Shown here in pieces: positions 59,801 to 64,000 of a DNA stretch of 64,000 nucleotides. The first letter of the stretch is position 1. Every line of letters begins with the position of its first letter. The stretch covers positions 9,705,601 through 9,769,600 of the forward strand of contig JARUPZ010000009.1 in the NCBI GenBank assembly GCA_031213475.1. The letters run 5' to 3'. Source of the stretch: Nereocystis luetkeana. Lineage: Eukaryota > Sar > Phaeophyceae > Laminariales > Laminariaceae. Made by a program: the position numbers and the translations under genes. Below the pieces are notes generated by a model, which had not been told where the DNA came from, ran no database searches, and was given only the letters and a program-made list of their open reading frames with translations.

Positions 59801-62800
59801 AGCACGTGGACACCAAGCAACGCAACGTTCACCTAGTTGATGTCGACACCGCTGTAAGTGAGGATCAGTTTCTGTGCATGCAGTATCGAGGTGGGTCGCC
59901 CAGCGAAAAGTTCTATTCAAATGTTTGAAACGAAGTGTCTTCTGGCTCCTCCCGCCGCACGGCAGACCGTTGCTCCCCGGCCGTTCCCATATCCCAATAC
60001 TTTGATATGGCGCCTTTCAGTGTGCCATTGCCTCCTACCCCGCCCTTTCTCTGGGCCTCTCTACTCGCTACTCCACGGCAGATACGATATTAGTACCGTA
60101 CGTTGAATGTCTAGGGTTCAATCGATCGACACGTTGCTTTCATGTGCCCGGGAAGAAACTCGGGGGGGAGGGAGCGCGTGTCAAGGACCTGCTTACCGGT
60201 TGATGCCCGCACCGCTAACGCTCGTCGCCGTCCGTCCGTCAGAGAGGCCCGAAGGAGGTCGCCCGATATCGCCGTCAACACCGTTCTCAAGCGCCAACAC
60301 CGTCTGAGGAACCCGTCACCAAACGCAAGCGGCATAGGGCGGAGCAAACGGATACCAGAGATTGCCACGCTGATGATACATTCTTCCACTCGAGAGTCGT
60401 TGAAACCTGTCCGGTGACCACGGACTAGAGGCTTGGTCATAAGGTAATGTGAGAGCAGCAACAGCAACAACAGCAACAACAACAACAGCAACAACAACAA
60501 CAAAAGCAACAAAAACAAAAACAACAGCAACAACAGCAACAGCAGCAGCACACTCACAACCACGTTCATGCCCTGTAGTCACGATAGAGCGGCCTTCGCT
60601 GTGGGTTTCATTATCGGTTCGAATATGACCAGGTATATCAGGAAACGTCCGATTTCAATTCAAGGAGGCATCCGAGCGCTTGATTGATTCCAGCAATATA
60701 CAACGCGTGCTACTGCGCTATGATAAAGGTAGCACTCAGTCTCTCCCGAGGTCCCTCGCTTAAGAGGCCCCATGCAATACCTCACCCGGCAACAAAATTT
60801 TGAGAAGCAATGTAAGCTCAACCTGATATATTATCCCATGGGCGAGATGTGTCTATCGGAGATTCATGAATGGAAAAATCGCGTCAGCTTTTTCATAGGC
60901 ATTGGGGGGTCTCCCCAAATAAGGGCCCCGTCAGTGCAACTGTTTTCAAACCGCCGACGGATCATGGTTTAGATAATGTATCAAGGGAGACCACAGAAAA
61001 TAGGACCTACGGTAAGCACAAGCGCCTACATATTTACCCGTTTTTCTGGCAATATTCTGTCCTATTTACTATACCCCCCCGCAATAGTTTCCTCACCAGC
61101 CATTGTGACGGGTTGTGGGGGGATCTTAGTGGTACAGACTGACGCTATAAAAATACTCTAGATCCTGCACGTTACAGGGGTCCAATCGGGCAACATGAGC
61201 TAGAGTAAATCAGGCAAGATCACGGAGTGGGAGGAACCGGTTTGTCTCTCATAGGTGTGAAATGTGTGCGCCCAATCGAACGACCCCAACACCTATCGTG
61301 GAACGGCTCCAACGGTCGAATGAAGTGCTCCACGTTCAATGACCAGACAACGGGGCACAACAACACCATGGATACAACCATGGGTATAAACCATGTCATC
61401 TTCCACCGTGCAACCCACGCGAAAAAACCGCGCCTCACAAAATGGATACCTCGGCGCCCAGGTACGAAACATTGGTGCCGTCCATGGTGCACCATGGGCA
61501 AACCCACAGGCCACATACATGCCATTTGGGTTTCCCTGTATAGGTCGACGAATTTTGGACCATATCACCTAAGTGGGAGATGCCGAGTACCTGGCGAAAC
61601 GAAAGCCAACAACCCCCCCCCCGCCCCCTCTCCCCTCTCCCTCGACAAAAATGGGCTTCAATGCTGGTTTTCACGGCAACAGAGAGAGTACAAACTAAAC
61701 CCGACAACGACGGGTCCACGTGGGGATAGATTTCGATTAGTCCTTTTTTCAAAGCCACCGGTTTAGCTGTGTGCCGGCTCTCGCATGTCTTCGGAGAAAA
61801 ACCTGCTCGGACCAAACCCTCTCAGCGGGTGTGTTATCGCGAACGTGACAGGATACGTTAGGGAGGCGTTTCACCGGAGGGGTTTTACGTTTGAGCCCAT
61901 CGTGTTCGCACCTCCAAGGGCTCAGCTGAAAACGCGTGCTCCTATAAAGTAGCAGTTTTTTCCACAGTGTCACCAAGACAGACGGGATTCTTCACCTGAG
62001 GCACTACCCAATGCCACTACATCACTGGGAATAATGTCACCTCGGATTACAGTATTGTTGGAACAACATTTACAATATGCCGAGGTTAAGCATCCGTTTT
62101 TGTTTTCCCTCGGGGTCTGTGTTTTTGGAGAGACGTAGAGGTCCTCAAGTTAGGAGCCTCAGAAACAAAACGGAGGTACCGGTACCGTGAGAACACGTCT
62201 GAGGGTCTACCCAACATGTTTGGAACCGACTAATACGGTGCAGGCGGGAGGAAATACACCAATCAGAGTCAACTACGGCGCCCAAAACCTGGCGCGGGAG
62301 GGGGGGGGGGGGAATTACAATGTGCTTTGGGTCCATGGTGAGCTCTGATATATCTTCGCCCACCCTCCCCCCCCTCCGTGATAGGTTATGTTTCTTGTTG
62401 GGAGATTGACCCATGGAATTGTTGCCTGCCCGTGCTCCGCTTATTACAATGCTTTGCGGAGTCGGGCGTTTCCGACGACTTATACGGCTACCTTAACCGA
62501 GAAGTCTCTAGCGGAAAAGGTGGTAACCTTCGCGATCTGGAGAAGAAATCGAGTAAAATATCGAACCATCCCTGCGCGGAGTCAGCGCTCCTTCACGGCA
62601 CATTTTCTCGCGGGGTTGTGTGCGCACTCATCGGGACTACATCTACCCGACACGTGTTTTGCGCTACAAAATAGGCTGTTGGGTGAGAGGTTGAAGAACT
62701 ACTCAGGTGAGAGTAAGTCCAAAAAGGGAATAAGGAGGCGTGCTACAACCGGAGTGATCACGCGTTGGCTAGAATGTCACTGGGACTGATATAACGTTTC

Positions 62801-63381
62801 TCAAACGAGGAAGTGTCCAACATCCTTTGTGTTTAGCAAAACAAAAAATTATAGATAGGCGATGGCAACGCTAATCGCGTCGAAGCGTGTACGTTCCATC
62901 ACATTCGTTTCTGGGTGAGACGCAGAGCTACTCAAATGAGCCTGGAAGACCAAAACATGCACGTTCACCATGGCATGTCTCTAGAGTCTGATTTCGGATG
63001 TTTGTTTGGCACTCTTCATGCTCAGAATCGTGGTGTATGGAGCCGTACATGCTGAACACAAGCCTTGAAACATCTATTAATAGGTATCCGCTCTTATACT
63101 CCTACGGGGGGGGGGGGGGGGGGAGGGATAACATTCAGAACGTGAGATGGGGCCCACAACCGTATATCCCCCTACATACCCGTCCCTCCTATGTTTTACT
63201 ACCATGTCACCCCGTCTACTCCTGCTATTCGCGGCGTGGCTCTAGCGCCGGCTTGCTTGCCTTTTCCTCGACGTCGTAGAGGAGGTCCACGGCGGAGCGT
63301 AGGTAGTCGGAGCCGATGACGGTGAGCCCTCTCCCGGTGGCCCACTCTCCCATCTCCACCAGGCAATCGACGCGCTCAAAC
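17792..63381 (-). CDS. CFAP46: CFAP46-like ciliary central-pair protein, C-terminal part (21 exons)
   Basis: The exons listed separately join to about 1,630 codons ending at the TAG at 17792-17794. CFAP46 (FAP46/TTC40) is a very large TPR protein of the C1d projection of the motile-cilium central pair. Evidence for the family: an N-proximal RVDCLVEMGEW...YLRSAVDLLYD block, many helical TPR-like exons, then a C-terminal order LPIEACSAL...EVSRDLSLHML, RFVADP, EWQSL, FVYYG, DRADNNASRRLESKQD, QTAALFSLAG and VVLNMWSVTL. I recognise this order from memory of CFAP46; no search was run. Phases agree except at exons 2-3 and 13-14, where a short exon may be missing. Low-complexity Asn, Ala, Gly and Lys/Gly inserts interrupt the conserved blocks. 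The N-terminal portion lies beyond 63.4 kb. The gene implies flagellated cells. Confidence 0.8.
18881..18989. mobile_element. MITE family A copy with an ACCAGGT insertion
   Basis: tttcaggggaccatagtaaa to tttactatgcccccccataa. In place of acctatatgttt it reads acctaccaggtatatgttt, a 7-base insertion. Confidence 0.8.
19395..19790. repeat. 147-bp tandem repeat
   Basis: caggtctgattgagagcacc-type starts recur at 19428, 19575 and 19722, exactly 147 bases apart. Each unit contains two related halves: cttctatgtttcacgtcatt and ccttccacgtttcacgtcac. Confidence 0.88.
20056..20189 (-). CDS. CFAP46: CFAP46-like exon 20
   Basis: Acceptor cgaccctctcgcag and donor GCAGG|gtaagg. It encodes AAIIIDRADNNASRRLESKQ and DTLKSQEELDAEGPTQTAAL ending FSLAG. 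This is the most conserved-looking block of the gene. Phase 0 start, phase 2 end. Confidence 0.85.
20526..21190. repeat. Palindrome minisatellite array 2
   Basis: About 20 units of the same tatcacacgtgtgataagat family as 11870-12180, more diverged, lying inside the CFAP46-like gene. Confidence 0.85.
21661..21780. mobile_element. MITE family A copy
   Basis: tattacggagggccagtagt to ctacgcccccccccgtaata, with an extended C run at the right end. Confidence 0.8.
22158..22611 (+). mobile_element. SINE-like S1 copy, near full length
   Basis: Collinear over its whole length with the 7110-7545 copy. It ends tctcctatcgagtacacccg plus C run. Confidence 0.75.
22633..23042 (+). mobile_element. Cluster of S2 and short S1 elements, each ending in a C run
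   Basis: S2 units lie near 22633-22700, 22783-22890 and 22905-22978, sharing gatgcgtggtcaatgg-like and gacygaggcaagcracaaat, gtacgcccc. A short S1 is at 22703-22762 and a variant at 22983-23042. S2 is unrelated in sequence to S1 but shares the end GTACRCCCC. Confidence 0.6.
23043..23343 (+). mobile_element. SINE-like S1 copy, 5'-truncated
   Basis: It starts at cttgctgtctctggaaatgc, internal to the long form, and ends ctctcctatcgagtacaccc with about 22 C. It follows another C run directly. Confidence 0.75.
23449..23606 (-). CDS. CFAP46: CFAP46-like exon 19 (FVYYG motif, polyglycine)
   Basis: Acceptor catgtcgttgcag and donor TGCAAG|gtgaga. It encodes GVREWQSLICGEPAGG, a glycine run including a pure G/C tract near 23526-23538, then GFVYYGPGRCLSKLPPEHLA and GLSASCK. 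In peptidases of this fold the YYG position would continue to a catalytic His; here the residue is proline, so activity is not expected. Confidence 0.8.
24063..24134 (+). mobile_element. SINE-like S1 3' fragment
   Basis: aaggatgcgagggtctatcc, acgactacggtcatgcacaa, atcgagtaccccccccc. Confidence 0.65.
24960..25357 (-). CDS. CFAP46: CFAP46-like exon 18
   Basis: Acceptor actgactcctccag; the phase-2 start fits exon 17. Donor GGCTG|gtgaga, phase 1. It encodes LKAVAATGQEVSNANMRFVA followed by DP, a Pro/Ser/Glu linker, a long glycine run, and VDVSAWKGFGGDDHVA. The RFVADP and W.GF.GD blocks match the order expected in CFAP46. Confidence 0.78.
26455..26617 (+). mobile_element. SINE-like S1 copy, 5'-truncated
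   Basis: cgacacctcacagcgcttcg, cttggtgcaaggcaatgttt, gatgcgagggtttatggttg, then gagtagccccccccc. It ends 27 bases from CFAP46-like exon 17. Confidence 0.65.
26645..26802 (-). CDS. CFAP46: CFAP46-like exon 17 (LPIEA/SRD motif)
   Basis: Acceptor caacaatcttacag and donor CACCG|gtgaga. It encodes GLAVVLLLDECLEKLPIEAC and MKEVSRDLSLHMLRHR. The hydrophobic strand, then LPxEA, then SRDLSL resembles the start of separase/CHAT-type folds and is the block on which I first recognised CFAP46. Confidence 0.82.
26845..26952. mobile_element. MITE family A copy
   Basis: tattacgggggactatagtt to actatggccccccgtaata, well-preserved inverted ends, close to CFAP46-like exon 17. Confidence 0.85.
27908..28185 (-). 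CDS. CFAP46: CFAP46-like exon 16 (polyalanine insert)
   Basis: Acceptor ttttttgtgtgcag and donor GAGGGG|gtaagc; the phase-1 start fits exon 15. It encodes RHCLEKGDEEGKLCDLNPAQ, an alanine run from a (CAG)8 tract at 28003-28026 (read GCT), and ELESICAAMESTLAPVWAED. Confidence 0.75.
28902..29016. mobile_element. MITE family A copy with an ACCTGGT insertion
   Basis: gttacgggggaccatagtta to aatggtcccccgtaata. The usual taataggacc reads taatacctggtaggtcc, so 7 bases are inserted. Confidence 0.85.
29840..30035 (-). CDS. CFAP46: CFAP46-like exon 15
   Basis: It continues exon 14 in phase 0 as ISPDGTTIYAAGYAHVPPPA and ends MKPSERRALAALAVRMEAFQ at donor CAAG|gtgggg (phase 1). The acceptor is gccgtgtgaaacag. 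The SPDGTxIYAAGY stretch is beta-rich, unlike the TPR exons before it. Confidence 0.72.
30454..30505. mobile_element. MITE family A, left half only
   Basis: tattacgggggaccatagta then gataggaccaaatgctgtta; the right inverted repeat is missing. Confidence 0.7.
31522..31775 (-). CDS. CFAP46: CFAP46-like exon 14
   Basis: Donor CTGCAG|gtgtgg in phase 0. It encodes LHNLDTCDPFLVPSPSEADL, ASARFLEARLEGWRRLECAE and LAGLPQALGVISLQ. The natural acceptor (aaaactctcag) gives a phase-1 start, whereas exon 13 ends in phase 2. Either the GAG ten bases in is used (end 31765) or a short exon lies between. Confidence 0.65.
31808..31930. repeat. CAG/CAA microsatellite
   Basis: cagcagcagcaacatcagca and related runs in a CFAP46-like intron, about 35 bases upstream (minus sense) of exon 14. 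Confidence 0.9.
32262..32385 (-). mobile_element. SINE-like S1 internal fragment, inverted
   Basis: On + it reads gaacaggcagacacggcttg, caccaagcgcaaaaagcaac, agattcatcttgctgcgaat, matching the complement of the S1 middle region. Confidence 0.5.
33565..33632 (+). mobile_element. S2 element with C-rich end
   Basis: gggatgcgtggtcaataacc, ggcagaccacaaatgagttc, gccccccgcccc. It matches the S2 units at 22.8-23.0 kb. Confidence 0.55.
34416..34507 (-). CDS. CFAP46: CFAP46-like exon 13 (short)
   Basis: It reads GTREAFEMASRLPWAVRSVQ and ALAGPNCWRA, ending at donor GCAAG|gtgagc (phase 2). The acceptor gagctgcag|GGC keeps phase 0 with exon 12; a better tract (ctctcacgatcgccacag) a few bases upstream is an alternative. 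The frame is too short to stand out as an open reading frame. Confidence 0.6.
36077..36244 (-). CDS. CFAP46: CFAP46-like exon 12
   Basis: Fifty-six codons, phase 0 at both ends, with an excellent acceptor (ttcccccgccctttctgccag) and donor CATCAG|gttcgc. The product contains REQAKWKLERATKVAMAAKR and FAQAEVLGSDDAIVAAGALM, helical repeats. Confidence 0.75.
37177..37282. mobile_element. MITE family A copy next to an exon donor
   Basis: gcgggggaccacggcaaata to gtactatggcctcc. It lies about 16 bases inside the intron from the donor of CFAP46-like exon 11. Confidence 0.75.
37299..37522 (-). CDS. CFAP46: CFAP46-like exon 11 (Pro and Lys/Gly/Ala-rich)
   Basis: Acceptor aattcccgcccccag and donor ATGGAG|gtgatc; the phase-1 start fits exon 10. 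It encodes a proline-rich stretch, then AKGGKGGGKSGKGAAAAAAK, then SLSPALLME. This is probably a disordered linker. A MITE ends about 16 bases past the donor. Confidence 0.7.
38569..38655. mobile_element. MITE family B copy
   Basis: gtttggactgcagtcccggt to acgggacggcagtccaaaca, with a diverged centre. Confidence 0.75.
39151..39244 (+). mobile_element. SINE-like S1 3' copy with target-site duplication
   Basis: The insert is about 39158-39237: atctatggtcatacgactac to atcgagtacacccccccccc. TTGCGAA follows a C run at 39151-39157 and again at 39238-39244, so CCCCCCCTTGCGAA (14 bases) flanks it on both sides. Confidence 0.8.
39405..39661 (-). CDS. CFAP46: CFAP46-like exon 10
   Basis: It starts YLKASKPVKHPTAADMELPQ, continues LEQALLLAEMARERSELS and ends ALAWEGSALALLAAR with strong donor CGGG|gtaagc (phase 1). 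The start needs acceptor ttgttgaag (AAG) to match exon 9; the protein then reads through naturally as AREEGVTPVQRYLKAS. Confidence 0.72.
40918..41871 (-). CDS. CFAP46: CFAP46-like exon 9 (largest exon, 954 bp)
   Basis: The acceptor has a long pyrimidine tract (catgcccctctccgccgacag) and the donor is CAAAG|gtgcga; the phase-2 start fits exon 8. It encodes about 318 residues: a Ser/Ala-rich head, an asparagine run from a GTT/AAC microsatellite (about 41671-41700), helical MAKAWVRKWAATITLADSK and GLAYLGNAAKCLAEARSVLS segments, a Gly/Thr-rich linker, and a terminal helix with VMVQLEEACVRVMMGRFGDE. It is the longest clean frame in the window. Confidence 0.8.
43109..43315. mobile_element. Two degenerate MITE family A copies
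   Basis: A half copy (gcggtgggccatagtagtca at 43111) is followed by a fuller one starting ggtggaccctagtaatcagg and ending tttactacgtctccccgta. Confidence 0.6.
43400..43460. repeat. TA microsatellite
   Basis: tatatatacaatatttatat and related; similar TA runs occur at 555-575, 40335-40352 and 49987-50010. Confidence 0.9.
45144..45229 (+). mobile_element. SINE-like S1 3' copy with target-site duplication
   Basis: The insert runs from ggtcatacgactacggccat to ctcctatcgagtacaccccc. GAATTCT after a C run (45144-45150) and GAACTCT after a C run (45223-45229) form a direct repeat with one mismatch. Confidence 0.78.
45243..45365 (-). CDS. CFAP46: CFAP46-like exon 8 (TPR)
   Basis: It reads CLETQAALCEAQGHPEQALP and CLLRASGLTKAMGGAG, completing the repeat of exon 7. 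The donor is GCAAG|gtacgc. The acceptor that keeps phase is ccatccaag, an AAG acceptor. Confidence 0.7.
45660..45740. repeat. 31-bp direct duplication
   Basis: cccctacgacacggcgtaaa then cagcgcgagc occurs twice in immediate succession. Confidence 0.85.
46860..47420. repeat. C-rich minisatellite (CCTACTGTGGCAGGGGTCCA)
   Basis: Degenerate units of about 33-36 bases such as cctactgtggcaggggcccg. The proline-rich open frame across it is a repeat artefact. Confidence 0.8.
47546..47664 (-). CDS. CFAP46: CFAP46-like exon 7 (TPR)
   Basis: Acceptor gagggcattcag and donor ATCAG|gtattc. The product MWALLAKEAVLLGNCGAAAE then YLAAAQKHNDAFHDQANTI is a canonical-looking TPR helix pair. Phase 0 at the start, phase 2 at the end. 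Confidence 0.75.
47690..47860. repeat. GTA/GCA microsatellite with ACCAGGT insertion
   Basis: A long GTA run interrupted by gtactataccaggtagtacc near 47846-47865. Confidence 0.92.
48357..48633 (-). CDS. CFAP46: CFAP46-like exon 6
   Basis: Acceptor cctctcgtttccag and donor AGACAG|gtcagg; the phase-2 start matches exon 5. It reads CHQAALQAASAAGKLGVSIE, a coiled AEVDRILRQREEASLRRHLE helix, and a Pro/Ser/Ala-rich linker. Confidence 0.72.
49095..49400. repeat. About 100-115 bp degenerate tandem repeat
   Basis: ctgaccggttgagctcctca and variants begin at 49125, 49240 and 49337. Each is followed by cactctgtcccg and a gacagttt block. Confidence 0.8.
49815..49903. mobile_element. MITE family B copy
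   Basis: aacccctttagaaccgcagt, ataattagtttgtcccctag, to ggctggggtcctgaagg. Confidence 0.75.
50253..50650 (-). CDS. CFAP46: CFAP46-like exon 5
   Basis: It encodes FFHHLLDLAETMESHGLAAH, then a lysine/glycine-rich linker, then ALALACLRRSRLLLKLG, so two TPR-like helices flank a disordered insert. The donor CCCAC|gtgagc is strong (phase 2). The acceptor must be an AAG (cacaaaag) or a GAG, both unusual; I chose the AAG because it keeps the full helix. Confidence 0.65.
50830..51585. repeat. Repeat C tandem pair split by an inverted S1 copy
   Basis: Two units (about 50830-51135 and 51265-51585) share gtggatggtgcatgt-like, gagcacctcacgtgatgagc, cggggagggcgtactg and aaaccgggtctgaaattcgt, cccaggtg. 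An inverted S1 copy (51134-51267) lies between them. A diverged inverted unit is at 3495-3740. Confidence 0.7.
51925..52031. mobile_element. MITE family A copy
   Basis: tttttacggggggccatagt to ttaactagggtcccccgtat. Inverted ends are clear. Confidence 0.8.
52037..52092. repeat. ACC microsatellite
   Basis: catcaccaccaccaccacca run directly beside a MITE A copy. Confidence 0.95.
53017..53142 (-). CDS. CFAP46: CFAP46-like exon 4
   Basis: Forty-two codons, phase 0 at both ends. The acceptor has a good pyrimidine tract (ctctccttcgcggcag) and the donor is AGCAAG|gtttgg. It reads LHLRDWAYWRPEVEYGDDLY and continues the helix of exon 3 directly. Confidence 0.7.
53840..54560. other. Unassigned open stretch inside a CFAP46-like intron
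   Basis: Minus-strand frames read LPFEDWCNIPGNEGDCHIDI (53843-54106) and VEQLPWNGNVVGAEHGCYVK (54272-54553); a 253-codon frame is open on + (53957-54718). Exons 3 and 4 join in frame across it, so it is not needed by that gene. A nested gene or a transposon remnant are both possible. Confidence 0.35.
55353..55502 (-). CDS. CFAP46: CFAP46-like exon 3
   Basis: Fifty codons, phase 0 at both ends, from acceptor gtccaccgcag to donor CTGCAG|gtcggc. The product contains MGHLEAAVRILAMLARGG and FEERSQTLLQ, an amphipathic helical pair typical of TPR-like repeats. Confidence 0.7.
55922..56015. mobile_element. MITE family B copy
   Basis: aacccgtttaggacaggagt to ccagagtaccgcaagggtta. Inverted ends are diverged but collinear with the other copies. 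Confidence 0.7.
57023..57116. mobile_element. MITE family B copy, best preserved
   Basis: agcccttttagaaccgcagt, actcaaattctaagtagttt, ggattgcggttcgaaaaggt. It could fold into one long hairpin. Confidence 0.85.
57170..57700. repeat. Degenerate GTCGAGTTTCACGGG repeats
   Basis: Recurring blocks such as gtgatccccagtcagctttc, acggg and taaccgagaatcacgggtag at irregular spacing of about 60 bases. Confidence 0.55.
60197..60303 (-). CDS. CFAP46: CFAP46-like exon 2 (linker)
   Basis: Strong donor ACCG|gtaagc and acceptor gttcctcag. The frame that continues exon 1 in phase 0 reads TVLALENGVDGDIGRPPSGL and ends GAGINR in phase 2. A competing frame is open for longer but breaks phase with exon 1. The next exon (55353-55502) starts in phase 0, so at least one exon is missing between them. 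Confidence 0.45.
60450..60553. repeat. CAA/CAG microsatellite
   Basis: cagcaacaacagcaacaaca run upstream (minus sense) of CFAP46-like exon 2. The leucine/valine-rich frame on the minus strand is an artefact. Confidence 0.92.
60980..61087. mobile_element. MITE family A copy
   Basis: atcaagggagaccacagaaa, aggacctacggtaagcacaa, to tatttactatacccccccgc. The left end is degraded. Confidence 0.7.
63261..63381 (-). CDS. CFAP46: CFAP46-like exon 1 (first visible)
   Basis: It encodes RFERVDCLVEMGEWATGRG and SDYLRSAVDLLYDVEEK. A stop follows in frame, so the likely donor is AAG|gcaagc, a GC donor in phase 0. The upstream acceptor (CAACAACAG) is weak, so the 5' boundary is uncertain. Confidence 0.6.
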
Positions 63382-64000
63382 CTGTTGTTGCCCCGCCGTA
63401 CGTGCGACATTGAGCGACGGCGCGGGCCCAAGAATAGCGGTGCGATCGCACGTTCTTTTTGTTTTTACAGAAGTTTGAACTGACCGCGGAACTACCGCCG
63501 GCTGCGGTATCAGGGCGCGCTGTACCACGGTTCAGCTACACATATCTACGTGTGACGGGGCTGTTCGGCGAAGGAACTTGCCTAGCTTCTGCTGGGATAA
63601 CCACTCCTGTTTCACGCCTGTTTTTCGATGCATGCCTACTGCCTAGAGTACGTATTTACCTTTCCATCCGGTTACGCTTTCGTTCTTCTCGAAACGTCGG
63701 GTGTCGGGTGGCACGTAGAGTTTCCCAAGGGCGGAACCCTGGAGAGAGAAACTGGGTACGCTTGCACCGTAGCATCAATCGATGCTTGACCAAGGAAATT
63801 ACTGAACGTCGCTGGAACACCAGTATATATGGGTCTACATTGGTGTTCGTGATACAGCTAGGCTGCAGGACTGTCAGTCGGGCTCTCTCTGTCCTTTGGG
63901 GCCTATCGTAAGCAGTGCTTCAGGAGAGATCCAGAGCCCACGTTAGCAGCCTCGCAAGAGGACCCCAACCCTACCGCGGAACGCGTCTATCTCGGCCATC

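Larger units (their letters stand above)
55503..60196. other. CFAP46-like intron region between exons 3 and 2
   Basis: It holds two MITE B copies and the degenerate repeats at 57.2-57.7 kb. At least one exon must be here because exon 2 ends in phase 2 and exon 3 starts in phase 0, but no convincing coding segment was seen. Confidence 0.4.
60304..63260. other. CFAP46-like intron between exons 2 and 1
   Basis: CAA microsatellite, MITE A (60980-61087) and a G run (63105-63123). Open frames at 61227-61766 and 62388-62789 on + match nothing I recognise. Confidence 0.45.

Noticed and set aside
60316-60582. Leucine/valine-rich minus frames like a membrane protein
   Set aside because: Produced by the CAA/CAG microsatellite read on the minus strand.

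Overview
The window looks like nuclear DNA of a flagellated, intron-rich alga or related protist. A brown alga or other stramenopile is my best guess, from the long introns, moderate GC content, poly-C runs and a flagellar gene. This is inference; no marker in the window proves the lineage. There are no prokaryotic operons. Two protein genes could be assembled by hand from splice sites and intron phases.

Gene 1 (+ strand, 134-13356) is the 3' part of an SLC35B1-type nucleotide-sugar/nucleotide transporter. Seven exons are visible and its first exons lie left of the window. Gene 2 (- strand, about 63381 down to the stop at 17792) is the C-terminal part of a CFAP46-like protein, a large TPR protein of the ciliary central pair. 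Twenty-one exons are listed, about 1,630 codons. Intron phases agree at 17 of the 20 junctions; the exons 2-3 and 13-14 junctions do not fit, and exon 1 needs a GC donor. The N-terminus lies right of the window. The two genes converge on a repeat-filled spacer (13357-17791).

The most notable pattern is that introns carry decayed tandem copies of neighbouring exon segments. In the transporter there is a duplicated 3' splice site (1-138), a pseudo-exon 2 (about 2218-2290), about six decayed copies of the 3' half of exon 3 (4660-5125), partial copies of exon 4 (6770-6935, 9125-9215) and two copies of exon 5 (9335-9470, 9625-9690). In CFAP46 the terminal exon with its downstream flank occurs three times (17160-17996).

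The rest is dense in small repeats. There is a roughly 105-bp inverted-repeat MITE (13 copies or fragments) and a second MITE of about 95 bp (5 copies). A SINE-like family has variable 5' ends and always ends at a poly-C run; two copies are flanked by direct repeats that include the C run. Several minisatellites are present, one built on a perfect 16-bp palindrome and one with a 147-bp period. A 7-bp insertion, ACCAGGT, recurs. There is a 100-N assembly gap at 2644-2743. I found no convincing tRNA, rRNA or CRISPR array.
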